Below are positions 44,887-52,846 of a stretch of DNA of 64,000 nt, piece by piece (positions within the stretch are counted from its first letter, which is position 1; every line of letters begins with the position of its first letter). Under the pieces are notes generated by a model. That model was given only the letters and a program-made list of their open reading frames with translations, was not told where the DNA came from and made no database searches. Position numbers and translations under genes: made by a program. Source of the stretch: CALKJP01 sp046299555 (GTDB taxonomy: Bacteria; Bacteroidota; Bacteroidia; JACCXN01); the NCBI GenBank assembly GCA_046299555.1, contig JBKBHS010000002.1:310001-374000 (forward strand). Direction: 5' to 3'.

Positions 44887-45678
44887 CTATATAAAAAAAC
44901 CAAATCCTTTTTGTTCCTGTCTTTTATAATTTCGTATTTCTTCTTTTAAAAATTTTGAATATTGATTAAACATAAATTTATAAAATGGACTTAAATCCTC
45001 TTTTATTCTGGTACTTTCAAGAGCTCTGTAGTACTCTAATTTATCCTGTTTAAACACAATGCCAAGAGGCATATCAAAATATTTTTGAACATAGTTCATT
45101 AAAAGTCTAGAAACCCTGCCATTGCCATCGGTAAAAGGATGTATCGATACAAATGTAAAATGTGCCCAAAAAGAAATTTTCAATTTTTCTTCATTAGTTA
45201 AATTTTTATCGGGTGATAATTTGTTATTTAATTCTATCACAAATGTTCTCATCGCTTCGGGTACTTTTTGATAATTAATAAAATACCTATCTGAAACCCT
45301 TACATTAACAAGCCTATAATCGCCTTTTGTATTATCAGTTATGCCTAATGCTGTTTGGGTAATCTTGCCTGTGTTTTTCATAACCATTCCTCCTATCCTT
45401 TTTATTTCGTCTTCACCAATTATCACCTTTTGTTTGCCTAATGACAGAATATAAAGTAAAGCATCATGATGGTCTTTGGTCATATGACTATGATTCAATT
45501 CCTTAGATTTTGGAGTTAGATTATCATTCAATAACAAATTAGTTTCCTCTAATGTTAATGTACTTCCCTCTATAACCGTAGAATGATATGTAATTGCAAA
45601 CAGATTAAATTTTTCATAATCTAATATGCTGTGTAGTTTTAACGACAAATATTGATTATACGTTTTTTCGTCAAACAT
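44887..45678 (-). CDS. Fic family protein (class II, self-inhibited AMPylator type)
   Basis: This 263-residue Fic protein has the complete active-site motif HPFTDGNGRVSRLL, starting at His180. The N-terminal inhibitory helix motif (S/T)xxxE(G/N) is STVIEG at 33-38, with Glu37 expected to block ATP until activation. Most Fic enzymes transfer AMP to protein hydroxyl groups. The target is unknown and no separate antitoxin is next to it, as expected for class II. It stands alone between two copies of a composite repeat, a sign of acquisition or local rearrangement. A 7-bp palindrome upstream may regulate it. Confidence 0.95.
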   Translation of the reverse strand: MFDEKTYNQYLSLKLHSILDYEKFNLFAITYHSTVIEGSTLTLEETNLLLNDNLTPKSKELNHSHMTKDHHDALLYILSLGKQKVIIGEDEIKRIGGMVMKNTGKITQTALGITDNTKGDYRLVNVRVSDRYFINYQKVPEAMRTFVIELNNKLSPDKNLTNEEKLKISFWAHFTFVSIHPFTDGNGRVSRLLMNYVQKYFDMPLGIVFKQDKLEYYRALESTRIKEDLSPFYKFMFNQYSKFLKEEIRNYKRQEQKGFGFFI

Positions 45679-45716
45679 AACTTATGTTATTAGGGATTTA
45701 AAACAACTTAATTTTT

Positions 45717-45737
45717 CGTCAGTAAATATAACTGACG
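45717..45737. promoter_or_regulatory. Palindrome upstream of fic, possible operator
   Basis: CGTCAGT-AAATATA-ACTGACG is a perfect 7-bp inverted repeat with a 7-base spacer, about 40 bases before the fic ATG. It could be an operator for a dimeric repressor. No regulator gene is adjacent. Confidence 0.45.
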
Positions 45738-45833
45738 GAATTTGTTTATTATTTTAATTATAAATTAAAGACCTTAATAATAGTATTTGTAAATCAATAG
45801 TAGCTATTATACTCAAATATTTGCAACAATTTA

Positions 45834-45937
45834 GCTTTTACAAATATCTGTAAATCCAGAAATGAAAGCAAATCACAACACAATCGAGCGCATCGGCTTG
45901 TTGTGTTTTGCTGTAACAAATATCAGTAAATGCTGAT
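45834..45937 (-). CRISPR. Relic type II-C-like repeat-spacer unit, V2, with one uninterrupted repeat
   Basis: The 46-base sequence at 45834-45879, read on the minus strand, begins GTTGTGATTTGCTTTC and ends TTTGTAAAAGC. It has the length of a complete II-C repeat, slightly degenerate at the end as leader-distal repeats often are. A unique 30-base segment follows at 45880-45909. Then comes the start of the next copy at 45910 (GCTGTAACAAATATCAGTAAAT), which aligns with the first 22 bases of the uninterrupted copy at about 18 positions. Confidence 0.6.
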
Positions 45938-46347
45938 GGCACTTTTATTTTTTCGGGTATCAGCGAATCTTGCTGCGCTGCGATTTCAAAGAATGAAACG
46001 AAGCGTAGCGTAGTTCGCGAATTCCTTTTTAATAATAATTATATATGACATTCGCAAACCGAGTTTACGAGGTTCGCGAATTCCTTTTTAATAATAATTA
46101 TATATGACATTCGCAAACCGAGTTTACGAGGTTCGCGAATTCCTTTTTAATAATAATTATATATGACATTCGCAAACCGAGTTTACGAGGTTNNNNNNNN
46201 NNNNNNNNNNNNNNNNNNNNNNNNNNNNNNNNNNNNNNNNNNNNNNNNNNNNNNNNNNNNNNNNNNNNNNNNNNNNNNNNNNNNNNNNNNNNCGCGAATT
46301 CCTTTTTAATAATAATTATATATGACATTCGCAAAGCAAATCACAAC
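45910..46347. repeat. Composite repeat block, right copy, with 59-bp tandem units
   Basis: After GCTGTAACAAATATCAGTAAATGC the block holds a GCTGAT/ATCAGC inverted pair, the TTGCTGCGCTGCGATTTC segment, then a 59-base tandem unit. The unit begins TTCGCGAATTCC at 46014, 46073 and 46132, starts a fourth time at 46191 where the Ns begin, and is completed from 46293. Within the unit GCGAAT and ATTCGC form inverted ends. The block finishes in AAAGCAAATCACAAC at 46333-46347. Confidence 0.8.
46193..46292. other. Assembly gap of 100 N inside a tandem repeat
   Basis: Exactly 100 N interrupt the fourth 59-base unit. The true copy number is unknown and the round number suggests a scaffolding placeholder. 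Confidence 0.98.
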
Positions 46348-46405
46348 TTATTCCAGCCCCATCGCTTTGCCCACGTTGCTGTAACAAATATCAGTAAAAG
46401 CTGAT
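46333..46405 (-). CRISPR. Relic type II-C-like repeat-spacer unit, V3
   Basis: A third unique 30-base segment at 46348-46377 is bounded by the same ends, AAAGCAAATCACAAC on its left and GCTGTAACAAATATCAGTAAA on its right. V1, V2 and V3 share no obvious sequence while their flanks are identical. Confidence 0.55.
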
Positions 46406-46609
46406 GGCACTTTTATTTTTTCGGGCATCAGCGAATCTTGCTGCAATGCGATTTCAAAGAATGAAATTAAATATCTTCCTCTTTGAGGAGGGACTATGGG
46501 AGGTATTCAAATAAATCAATAAATAATATTTTAAAAATATTTTTTAAAACTTTCTATGTTCTAACATTAATTAAGGTAGATTTAATTTAATAAAAAGATA
46601 ATTTAAAAA
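46406..46609. other. End of the composite repeat and plain spacer
   Basis: The right copy continues to about 46470 (TTGCTGCAATGCGATTTCAAAGAATGAAA) and then diverges. From 46475 to the OmpA gene I see only AT-rich sequence with a CCTCTTTGAGGAGG palindrome at 46478-46491. Confidence 0.6.
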
Positions 46610-47980
46610 CTACAACTTAATAAACTCTACCCTACGATTATTGGCTTTACCTTGTGGAGTTGAATTGTTGTCAACCGGCTCGTTTTGACCTTTACCATCC
46701 GTTTGCATGCGCGATGCATCTATACCAAATTCATTAATCAAAGCATTTTTAACCGAAAGGGATCTTTTTTTAGAAAGCTCTAAATTTTTATCGGGTGTTC
46801 CATCGGTATCGGTATGGCCAACAATTTTAATTTTTACATCGGGATTTTCATTAAGAACTGTGGCTATTTCCTTAAGTATGCCATATGATTCCGGCTTAAT
46901 TTTATCACTTCCGCTATCGAATTTTATGCCTGTTGTAGAGAATTTACCTTCGGTAATTAATTTATTACGAGTATCAGGAGCACCAACAGCTACACGTAAA
47001 TTCGATAAAAAATAGGCTTCTGCTTCTGGATTACCGCCATCATTTCTAAAATATATAGATGATAAACTAATACCCTCAGGACATAATTTGGGTAAATCCC
47101 ATATCTTTTTTTCATCTAAATACACCCTAACTCTACCCTTTTGACGCCAAATTGATACATGAACATTTGTTTTTTTATTTTTACAAACAGTAAATTGTTC
47201 TTGTGCGGCCTCGTTTCTCAATACTTCTTGTCCATTTAAAACATTATGAATCCTTGATAAGCCACCATTACAACCTGCATTTTGTGGATGAAAGGCAATT
47301 TCAAAACCGCCACCTTTGTCCACTTTGCCGTATCCATATTTCTCAAATCTTTTAAAATTATTCCCTATATTTTTTTCAGTAGTAAAACCAATTACAAAAT
47401 CACCACTGTAAAAGCTGTAAGTATCGGTCGTATATAAATCAAATTCTACTGTAAAATTATCGGGTAAACTATTTATCCATTCCGGATAAAATACGCATTC
47501 GCTCGAAGTTTTTAAATATTTTGTATTATAGTTATTATTTAAATTAACAACTTCGCCTGAACCATTGGTATTCCATTTAGCCGGAAAGTCGCCAATAGCA
47601 TCCTGTGAGAAATCTTCGCTGGCTATAATCTTATCTCCTTGTACAAAATCAAATTTTGAATAAACTGATAATGATGTAGATTTTTCAGCGTTAGCATTTT
47701 TAATCGAATTTGATGTTTCAACATTGTTTGATTTAGATTCTACTTCAGTAGTATTATTGCTTTTATTCTTCTTTTCTTTTTTATCTTTTTTAGTTCCTTT
47801 AATAGCATCGTTTGTGCCTTGTTCTACCTTATCCACACCTTTATTTACATTTCTATCTACGGCATTTTCCAATCTTCGTTCAAGAGTTCTTTTGGTATTA
47901 TCTAATAATTTATCGCCTAAATTTTGAGCGAAAACAGATATATTACAAACTATACTTATTAATAATATTATGGTTTTCAT
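46610..47980 (-). CDS. OmpA-family outer-membrane/peptidoglycan-linked protein
   Basis: This 456-residue protein has a signal peptide (IILLISIVCNISVFAQ) and a charged Lys- and Asn-rich linker (DKKEKKNKSNNTTEVESKSN). A central beta-jelly-roll-like region spans about 110-330 (IASEDFSQDAIGDFPAKWNTNGSGEVV, FDLYTTDTYSFYSGDFVIGF). The C-terminal OmpA domain has VKIKIVGHTDTDGTPDKNLELSKKRSLSVKNAL and NNRRVEFIKL. It should bind peptidoglycan at the outer membrane. It is divergent from the TonB receptor gene, with boxes for both in the 106-base intergenic region. Confidence 0.9.
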   Translation of the reverse strand: MKTIILLISIVCNISVFAQNLGDKLLDNTKRTLERRLENAVDRNVNKGVDKVEQGTNDAIKGTKKDKKEKKNKSNNTTEVESKSNNVETSNSIKNANAEKSTSLSVYSKFDFVQGDKIIASEDFSQDAIGDFPAKWNTNGSGEVVNLNNNYNTKYLKTSSECVFYPEWINSLPDNFTVEFDLYTTDTYSFYSGDFVIGFTTEKNIGNNFKRFEKYGYGKVDKGGGFEIAFHPQNAGCNGGLSRIHNVLNGQEVLRNEAAQEQFTVCKNKKTNVHVSIWRQKGRVRVYLDEKKIWDLPKLCPEGISLSSIYFRNDGGNPEAEAYFLSNLRVAVGAPDTRNKLITEGKFSTTGIKFDSGSDKIKPESYGILKEIATVLNENPDVKIKIVGHTDTDGTPDKNLELSKKRSLSVKNALINEFGIDASRMQTDGKGQNEPVDNNSTPQGKANNRRVEFIKL

Positions 47981-48004
47981 ACACTAATTTTTTAATTATA
48001 AAAA

Positions 48005-48012
48005 CAAAAATA
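48005..48012 (-). promoter_or_regulatory. Candidate -7 box (TATTTTTG) of the OmpA gene
   Basis: TATTTTTG on the minus strand, 24 bases before the ATG at 47980. Confidence 0.4.
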
Positions 48013-48050
48013 CCATAAAAAAGGTATTGATGAAATGGGTCTGCTACGAA

Positions 48051-48058
48051 TACTTTTG
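48051..48058 (+). promoter_or_regulatory. Candidate promoter of the TonB receptor gene
   Basis: TACTTTTG lies 28 bases before the ATG, with a TTG at 48027-48029 separated by 21 bases. This is one of the better -33/-7 pairs in the window. Confidence 0.5.
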
Positions 48059-48086
48059 CCTCAATTTAAAATTAATCTAAATAAAA

Positions 48087-50288
48087 ATGAGAAAAGTATT
48101 TATTTCGCTACCATTAGTTTGTTTTTCACTTGCAGGCTATACACAGCAAGTAGAAGATACCAGTAAAGTTATTCAGCTTAACCAAGTAAATATAGAAGAT
48201 AATGTACTGAAAAATAAAGTTTCACGTCTTTCTGAAGTACACGATGCTATAATTACTTCAGCCAAAAAAAATGAAATTATAAACGTATCCCAAACAGAGG
48301 CAGATTTATCCATAAATAATACACGCCAAATTTTTGCGAAAGTACCGGGTGTAAGTATTTGGGAAAACGATGGCTCAGGAATTCAAGTTGGAGTTGCCAC
48401 CAGAGGTTTAAGTCCTAATCGTTCATGGGAGTTTAACGTTCGTCAAAATGGTTACGATATAAGTGCCGATGTGTTTGGATATCCCGAAGCGTATTATAAC
48501 CCGCCAATGGAAGCAGTAGAAAAAATTGAAGTTATTAGAGGAGCAGCCTCTCTTGCTTTTGGACCTCAATTTGGCGGATTGTTAAATTATGAATTAAAAA
48601 AGGGAAATCCTAATAAAATTGCAGAAGTAGAATCGCGACAAACAGTCGGTTCTTACGGACTATTTAATTCGTATAACGCTATAGGAGGAACCTACAAAAA
48701 ACTTAGCTATTATGCCTATTTTCATCATCGAAATGCCGATGGTTGGCGTGAAAATAGTAGGTATAAAGTAAACTCAGGATATATTAATCTAAGTTACCAG
48801 CTAAATTCCAAAATGAAAATTAGTGCAGAATATACTTCGATGAACTATCTATTACAACAATCAGGCGGATTAACCGATTCGCTGTTTAACATTAACCATC
48901 GTCAATCGTTCCGTTCGCGAAATCGGTTTTCAACACCATGGAATGTTGCAGCTTTAAGTTACGAATATAAACTAAACGAAAATAGTGTTATAACATTAAA
49001 AAACTTTGCACTTGTTGCTCAACGAAATAGTGTTGGATTTTTAAGAACTGCCAATGTAAACGACACCATTAATAAAACAACTTTTACATATAATAATCGT
49101 CAAGTTGACAGAGATTTTTACAACAATTATGGTAGCGAATTACGTTACTTACAATCCTATCAATTATTTAATCAAACCAATTATTTAGCCATAGGAGCAA
49201 GATATTATCAAGGAAACACTTTAAGAAAACAAGCAGGTATAGGCACAAGCGCTTCTGACTTTGATTTAACTATTGATAGATATACCAATGGTTTCGATTA
49301 TGCTCGCCAATTTGATTTAAGTACGCAAAATATAGCTTTATACATTGAAAATATGTTTAAAATAACCAATAATTTAAGCATTACCCCCGGATTTAGATAC
49401 GAAAATATTTTAAATACCATAAGCGGCCGAATTAATACCACTGCCGAAGGTAAAGTTAATGACAGTAGAAACAGAAGTATTTATTTAATAGGCTTAGGAG
49501 CTCAATACAATACAAGCAGCACTACTAATTTTTATGCCAATTACAGCCAATCGTTCCGACCTATTTTATATTCAGAACTTATACCATCAGCTACTACAGA
49601 TATTATTGACCCAAACCTAAAAGATATTAATGGATATAATGTTGATTTTGGATGGAGAGGAACCATAAAGAACTTTTTAAGTTTTGATGTAGGATCCTTC
49701 TATATGTTTTATGATAACCGCATAGGAACAATTAATCAAAACGGTACTCCTTTCAGAACCAATATTGGCGCATCTGTGAGCAAAGGTATTGAAGCTTTTG
49801 CAGAAATTGACCCAATTAAAATGCTAAACAATAACAGCAAGCATCAGTTAAGTTTATTTGCATCGTATGCTTACATTGATGCCAAATACGTAAAATGGAA
49901 CAATCCCGCATTGGTTGGCGACCCAAATAAAACCATTGTTGGTAAAAGCGTAGAATATGCACCATCGTTTATAGCACGCTATGGTTTAACCTATCACTAT
50001 AAATCGTTAACACTAACCTATCAGTTAAATCAAGTAGGAGCAGTATTTACCGATGCAAATAATACCTATTTGCCTAATGCTACAGCAACAGTTGGAAAAA
50101 TTGATGGCTATACAATAATGGATGCAACAGCAGCATTTAGTATAAATAAACACATTGATATTAGAGCAGGCGTAAATAACTTAACTGACGAAAAATATGC
50201 TACTCGCAGAGCCGGTGGATATCCCGGACCTGGTTTAATACCTGGTAATGGTCGCACCTATTTTGCAGGGATTGGTGTGAAATTTTAA
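48087..50288 (+). CDS. TonB-dependent outer-membrane receptor (FecA-like)
   Basis: This 733-residue receptor has a signal peptide (SLPLVCFSLAGYTQQ). The plug domain at about 60-170 has RQIFAKVPGVSIWENDGSGIQVGVATRGLSPNRSWEFNVRQNG and VEKIEVIRGAASLAFGPQFGGLLNYELKKG. A 22-strand barrel ends in IRAGVNNLTDEKYATRRAGGYPGPGLIPGNGRTYFAGIGVKF with the terminal aromatic residue required for insertion. It lacks the CarboxypepD_reg/SusC N-terminal domain, so it is of the siderophore/FecA kind. The ligand is unknown; no transport partner is adjacent. A terminator follows at 50352. Confidence 0.95.
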   Translation: MRKVFISLPLVCFSLAGYTQQVEDTSKVIQLNQVNIEDNVLKNKVSRLSEVHDAIITSAKKNEIINVSQTEADLSINNTRQIFAKVPGVSIWENDGSGIQVGVATRGLSPNRSWEFNVRQNGYDISADVFGYPEAYYNPPMEAVEKIEVIRGAASLAFGPQFGGLLNYELKKGNPNKIAEVESRQTVGSYGLFNSYNAIGGTYKKLSYYAYFHHRNADGWRENSRYKVNSGYINLSYQLNSKMKISAEYTSMNYLLQQSGGLTDSLFNINHRQSFRSRNRFSTPWNVAALSYEYKLNENSVITLKNFALVAQRNSVGFLRTANVNDTINKTTFTYNNRQVDRDFYNNYGSELRYLQSYQLFNQTNYLAIGARYYQGNTLRKQAGIGTSASDFDLTIDRYTNGFDYARQFDLSTQNIALYIENMFKITNNLSITPGFRYENILNTISGRINTTAEGKVNDSRNRSIYLIGLGAQYNTSSTTNFYANYSQSFRPILYSELIPSATTDIIDPNLKDINGYNVDFGWRGTIKNFLSFDVGSFYMFYDNRIGTINQNGTPFRTNIGASVSKGIEAFAEIDPIKMLNNNSKHQLSLFASYAYIDAKYVKWNNPALVGDPNKTIVGKSVEYAPSFIARYGLTYHYKSLTLTYQLNQVGAVFTDANNTYLPNATATVGKIDGYTIMDATAAFSINKHIDIRAGVNNLTDEKYATRRAGGYPGPGLIPGNGRTYFAGIGVKF

Positions 50289-50351
50289 GAAAATAAACGT
50301 ACTATAAATTTTTGTACCTAAAATAATATATATACTGACATACAAACTCTT

Positions 50352-50386
50352 AAAAAAATCCACTTTGATGAAAGTGGATTTTTTTA
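50352..50386. terminator. Terminator after the TonB receptor gene
   Basis: AAAAAATCCACTTT and AAAGTGGATTTTTT pair with loop GATG at 50353-50384. It has a T-run and is symmetrical, thus active in both directions. Confidence 0.85.
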
Positions 50387-50410
50387 TATTTTTAATATTA
50401 AATATAATTA

Positions 50411-50601
50411 TGGAAAAGCAAGAAGCAAATTCTTCAATATTTACAAAAAAATGATATGCCGGAAGATTTATTTGAACTGGCTTACAACCCTGAACCACTT
50501 AAATTATTAATAATAATTTTAAGCAGGAACGTGAAAAATGCGCTAAAATAATTGATGAAATTAGAAACAAAATAAAAGCTAAAAATGACAAAAAAAATTA
50601 A
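50411..50601 (+). pseudogene. Frameshifted remains of a small gene
   Basis: Protein-like stretches occur in changing frames: after an ATG at 50411, QILQYLQKNDMPEDLFELAYNPEPLKLL, then FKQEREKCAKIIDEIRNKIKAKNDKKN ending at 50601. At least two frameshifts separate them. The family is not recognised. The last part overlaps the start of the intact 50585 gene, so the two may once have been a coupled pair. Confidence 0.5.
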
Positions 50602-50884
50602 TTGGGCTAACGATTATACTATAAGCGAAAGCCTAAAAGAAATCGGAACATCAGCCATTGCAATTTGTATTCGTATTATGTCAAATCTCGATGAAGGTAA
50701 ATACAAAGAACTCATTGAGAAATTAGATAAAGAAAGTGATGAAATTCATGACTATATTAATTCAAATTTATTTTTTGCTACTAAAGAAGAAGCTGAAGCC
50801 GCAGTTGATAAACTGGCAGCAAAACACAGAGAATTAGATTTATTGGAAGATGCTATATTAAATGGTAAATACAACAGCAATTAA
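50585..50884 (+). CDS. Small helical protein of unknown function
   Basis: This 99-residue, acidic, mostly helical protein (TISESLKEIGTSAIAICIRIMSNLDEGKYKELIEKLDKESDEIHDYINSNL) has no signal peptide or membrane segment. No family is recognised. It follows a decayed small gene and ends exactly where the convergent gene at 50885 ends. It could be one half of a former two-gene module, such as a toxin-antitoxin pair, but nothing in its sequence shows this. Confidence 0.6.
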   Translation: MTKKINWANDYTISESLKEIGTSAIAICIRIMSNLDEGKYKELIEKLDKESDEIHDYINSNLFFATKEEAEAAVDKLAAKHRELDLLEDAILNGKYNSN

Positions 50885-51676
50885 TTAATCTATATACTCA
50901 GCTACACATCTAAAACCAATATAACTTTTGGGAGCATCATACATAAAATCTTTTTGTGGATTTATTTCTTCAATTTTATGGATATAGCTTCCACCTTTGG
51001 CAATGCCTTTTTCCTGAACCATTTCTGCTACATTGCCTAAAATATTATAGATACCGTTTTTATCAGGATAATAAGATTTAACAGGAGCAGTAACATCTAT
51101 TGATTTTGTTGTTTCGTTTGCAACTTCTTCCCTTAAATAATTATATAATTCATGATTTTGTTTTTTGGCTTTCAGCAAGGTTTTTATGTCCATGCCTACT
51201 GCAGCATATTTTTCCCATTCAGCTTTGGTTGGCAATCGATACTTAACTTTTTCAGGAAACACATAATTGCTATCAGGATGCAACTTTAATTTATTTTCTT
51301 TTACAAAATATAATTCGTTAACTCTATCGCTTCGCCATTTGCAATAAGCTATTGCTTGTTCATAGCTCATGCCAACAGCCGGATATTCTTTATATGCCGG
51401 ATGACTGTGATAATACTTTACATAAGGTTCATTATATCGTAATTTATCTCTCCACACGTTGGTATCTAAGGCGCTTGATAAATATTCTTGTGAATTTTCA
51501 CCATACTTTTTTCGTAACCAATTTCGATATTCCATCCACGAAGCATTAGATATTTCCGTAATATCCAAAAACAAATTTTCTTCTACTTTTACAGTACCGG
51601 GTGGTAATTGCTTATTAGGTTGAGCAATAGTAAACACCGACAAAAAAACAAATACAAGTACAAGCGTTTTTTTCAT
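50885..51676 (-). CDS. Formylglycine-generating-enzyme-like (FGE-sulfatase domain) secreted protein
   Basis: This 263-residue protein has a signal peptide (LVLVFVFLSVFTIAQ) and the FGE/SUMF1 fold: DITEISNASWMEYRNWL, YPAVGMSYEQAIAYCKWRSDR, YRLPTKAEWEKYA, NGIYNILGNVAEMVQEKGIAKGGSY and YIGFRCV. The copper-binding cysteine pair of true FGEs is not evident, as in GldJ/GldK/PorK-type proteins of gliding and T9SS. It is shorter than those, so a structural or ligand-binding role is more likely than catalysis. It lies 20 bp after the Rieske oxygenase gene. Confidence 0.88.
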   Translation of the reverse strand: MKKTLVLVFVFLSVFTIAQPNKQLPPGTVKVEENLFLDITEISNASWMEYRNWLRKKYGENSQEYLSSALDTNVWRDKLRYNEPYVKYYHSHPAYKEYPAVGMSYEQAIAYCKWRSDRVNELYFVKENKLKLHPDSNYVFPEKVKYRLPTKAEWEKYAAVGMDIKTLLKAKKQNHELYNYLREEVANETTKSIDVTAPVKSYYPDKNGIYNILGNVAEMVQEKGIAKGGSYIHKIEEINPQKDFMYDAPKSYIGFRCVAEYID

Positions 51677-51696
51677 AACAATAAGATTTTAACAAT

Positions 51697-52782
51697 TTAT
51701 TCATTCATAAACTTGGCAAGTAAGGTATGAAAATGATGCACCCCTTTTTCCATTTTAGGAGAATAACGTCCTTGCTTATATAAACGTGAATTTACACCTT
51801 TTTGTACATTTTCAACAATTTGTTGATCTTCTCTTTCCACTTTATCAATATTTCCACCGGCACCTACCGAAAGTTTTGATTCATCCCAAACATAAGTTAG
51901 ATAAGACACTTTTGTTAGTTCGGTATGTATAGGTTTTACAATATTTACTGAAATACCCCATGGATAAAAATTCAACATTAGATTAGGAAAAATCCAGAAA
52001 TAATAAGCTGCTATTGGTTTGCCATAATCAGGTGATGCTTCGGGTAAATTAAAAACATGCTCACCTCCATTGCTTATACCAATTTGCAGATTACACCATT
52101 TAAAAAGATGTGTTTCGTAAGCTTTATAGTCTAATGCTTTATTCAAATCAGGATGCACAAAGGGAATATGAAAACCTTCCAGATAATTATCGCAATACAA
52201 AGCCCAATTTGCTTTTACAAAATAATCTTGACTTTTAGATTTATCAAATATTAAATTTTCAAATGGCATCCATCCTACCCTATCTTCCAAAGGTTTTATT
52301 AATTCATCAAATTCTATTTCAGCAAATAAAGTAGTAAATAAAAATGATTTCCATTTTTTTAATGATAACTTGGGTAAATTATCTTTTTCTGATGGGAAAT
52401 TTTTCATACCCTCACATTCCGGCATGGAAATAAACTCTCCATTCAATGCAAATCGTTTTCCATGATAGGAACAAGTAATAGTTTTGCATCGCTGCGAATT
52501 GTTTACTAAAATATTTCCACGATGCGTACACACATTCGACAGGCAATAAACATTACCATTGTCATCTTTAGTCAATACTAATGGCTCTTCAAGAAAATGT
52601 TCTAAAAACACAAAAGGATAAACTGTATTTTCTGTTTTTATGGTATTTACATCACCAATTAATTGCCACGATTTTGCAAAAACCTTATCTTTTAATTGAT
52701 TGAAAGTTGTTGGGTCAGAATAAAAGCTTGCAGGAAGCGTAAAAGCCGATAAAATATCATTAGAAATATAAAATTGTAACAT
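51697..52782 (-). CDS. Rieske non-haem iron oxygenase, alpha subunit
   Basis: This 361-residue ring-hydroxylating-type oxygenase has Rieske cluster ligands Cys85-x-His87 (VCTHRGN) and Cys104-x2-His107 (CSYHGKR). The mononuclear iron site is the DNYLEGFHIPFVH block (198-210; His205 and His210), with a later Asp in VEREDQQIVE. The family covers choline, carnitine and aromatic substrates, and the sequence does not decide among them. No reductase component gene is near. It has a promoter box 10 bp upstream of its ATG and is divergent from the YwqK-type gene. Confidence 0.92.
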   Translation of the reverse strand: MLQFYISNDILSAFTLPASFYSDPTTFNQLKDKVFAKSWQLIGDVNTIKTENTVYPFVFLEHFLEEPLVLTKDDNGNVYCLSNVCTHRGNILVNNSQRCKTITCSYHGKRFALNGEFISMPECEGMKNFPSEKDNLPKLSLKKWKSFLFTTLFAEIEFDELIKPLEDRVGWMPFENLIFDKSKSQDYFVKANWALYCDNYLEGFHIPFVHPDLNKALDYKAYETHLFKWCNLQIGISNGGEHVFNLPEASPDYGKPIAAYYFWIFPNLMLNFYPWGISVNIVKPIHTELTKVSYLTYVWDESKLSVGAGGNIDKVEREDQQIVENVQKGVNSRLYKQGRYSPKMEKGVHHFHTLLAKFMNE

Positions 52783-52791
52783 ACATCATTG

Positions 52792-52799
52792 CAAATTTA
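52792..52799 (-). promoter_or_regulatory. Candidate -7 box (TAAATTTG) of the Rieske oxygenase gene
   Basis: TAAATTTG on the minus strand, 9 bases before the ATG at 52782. It implies a very short leader. Confidence 0.4.
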
Positions 52800-52846
52800 T
52801 AAATAGATTTACTACTTTCGTTCATTCAATAAAGTTACATTATTTA

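Noticed and set aside
46098..46334. Open frame on the minus strand running through the N gap
   Set aside because: It is translated from the 59-bp tandem unit and from unknown bases and cannot be a supported gene.
46610..47980. OmpA-family gene as part of the CRISPR or fic island
   Set aside because: It is an ordinary envelope gene with its own promoter and is separated from the repeats by plain spacer.
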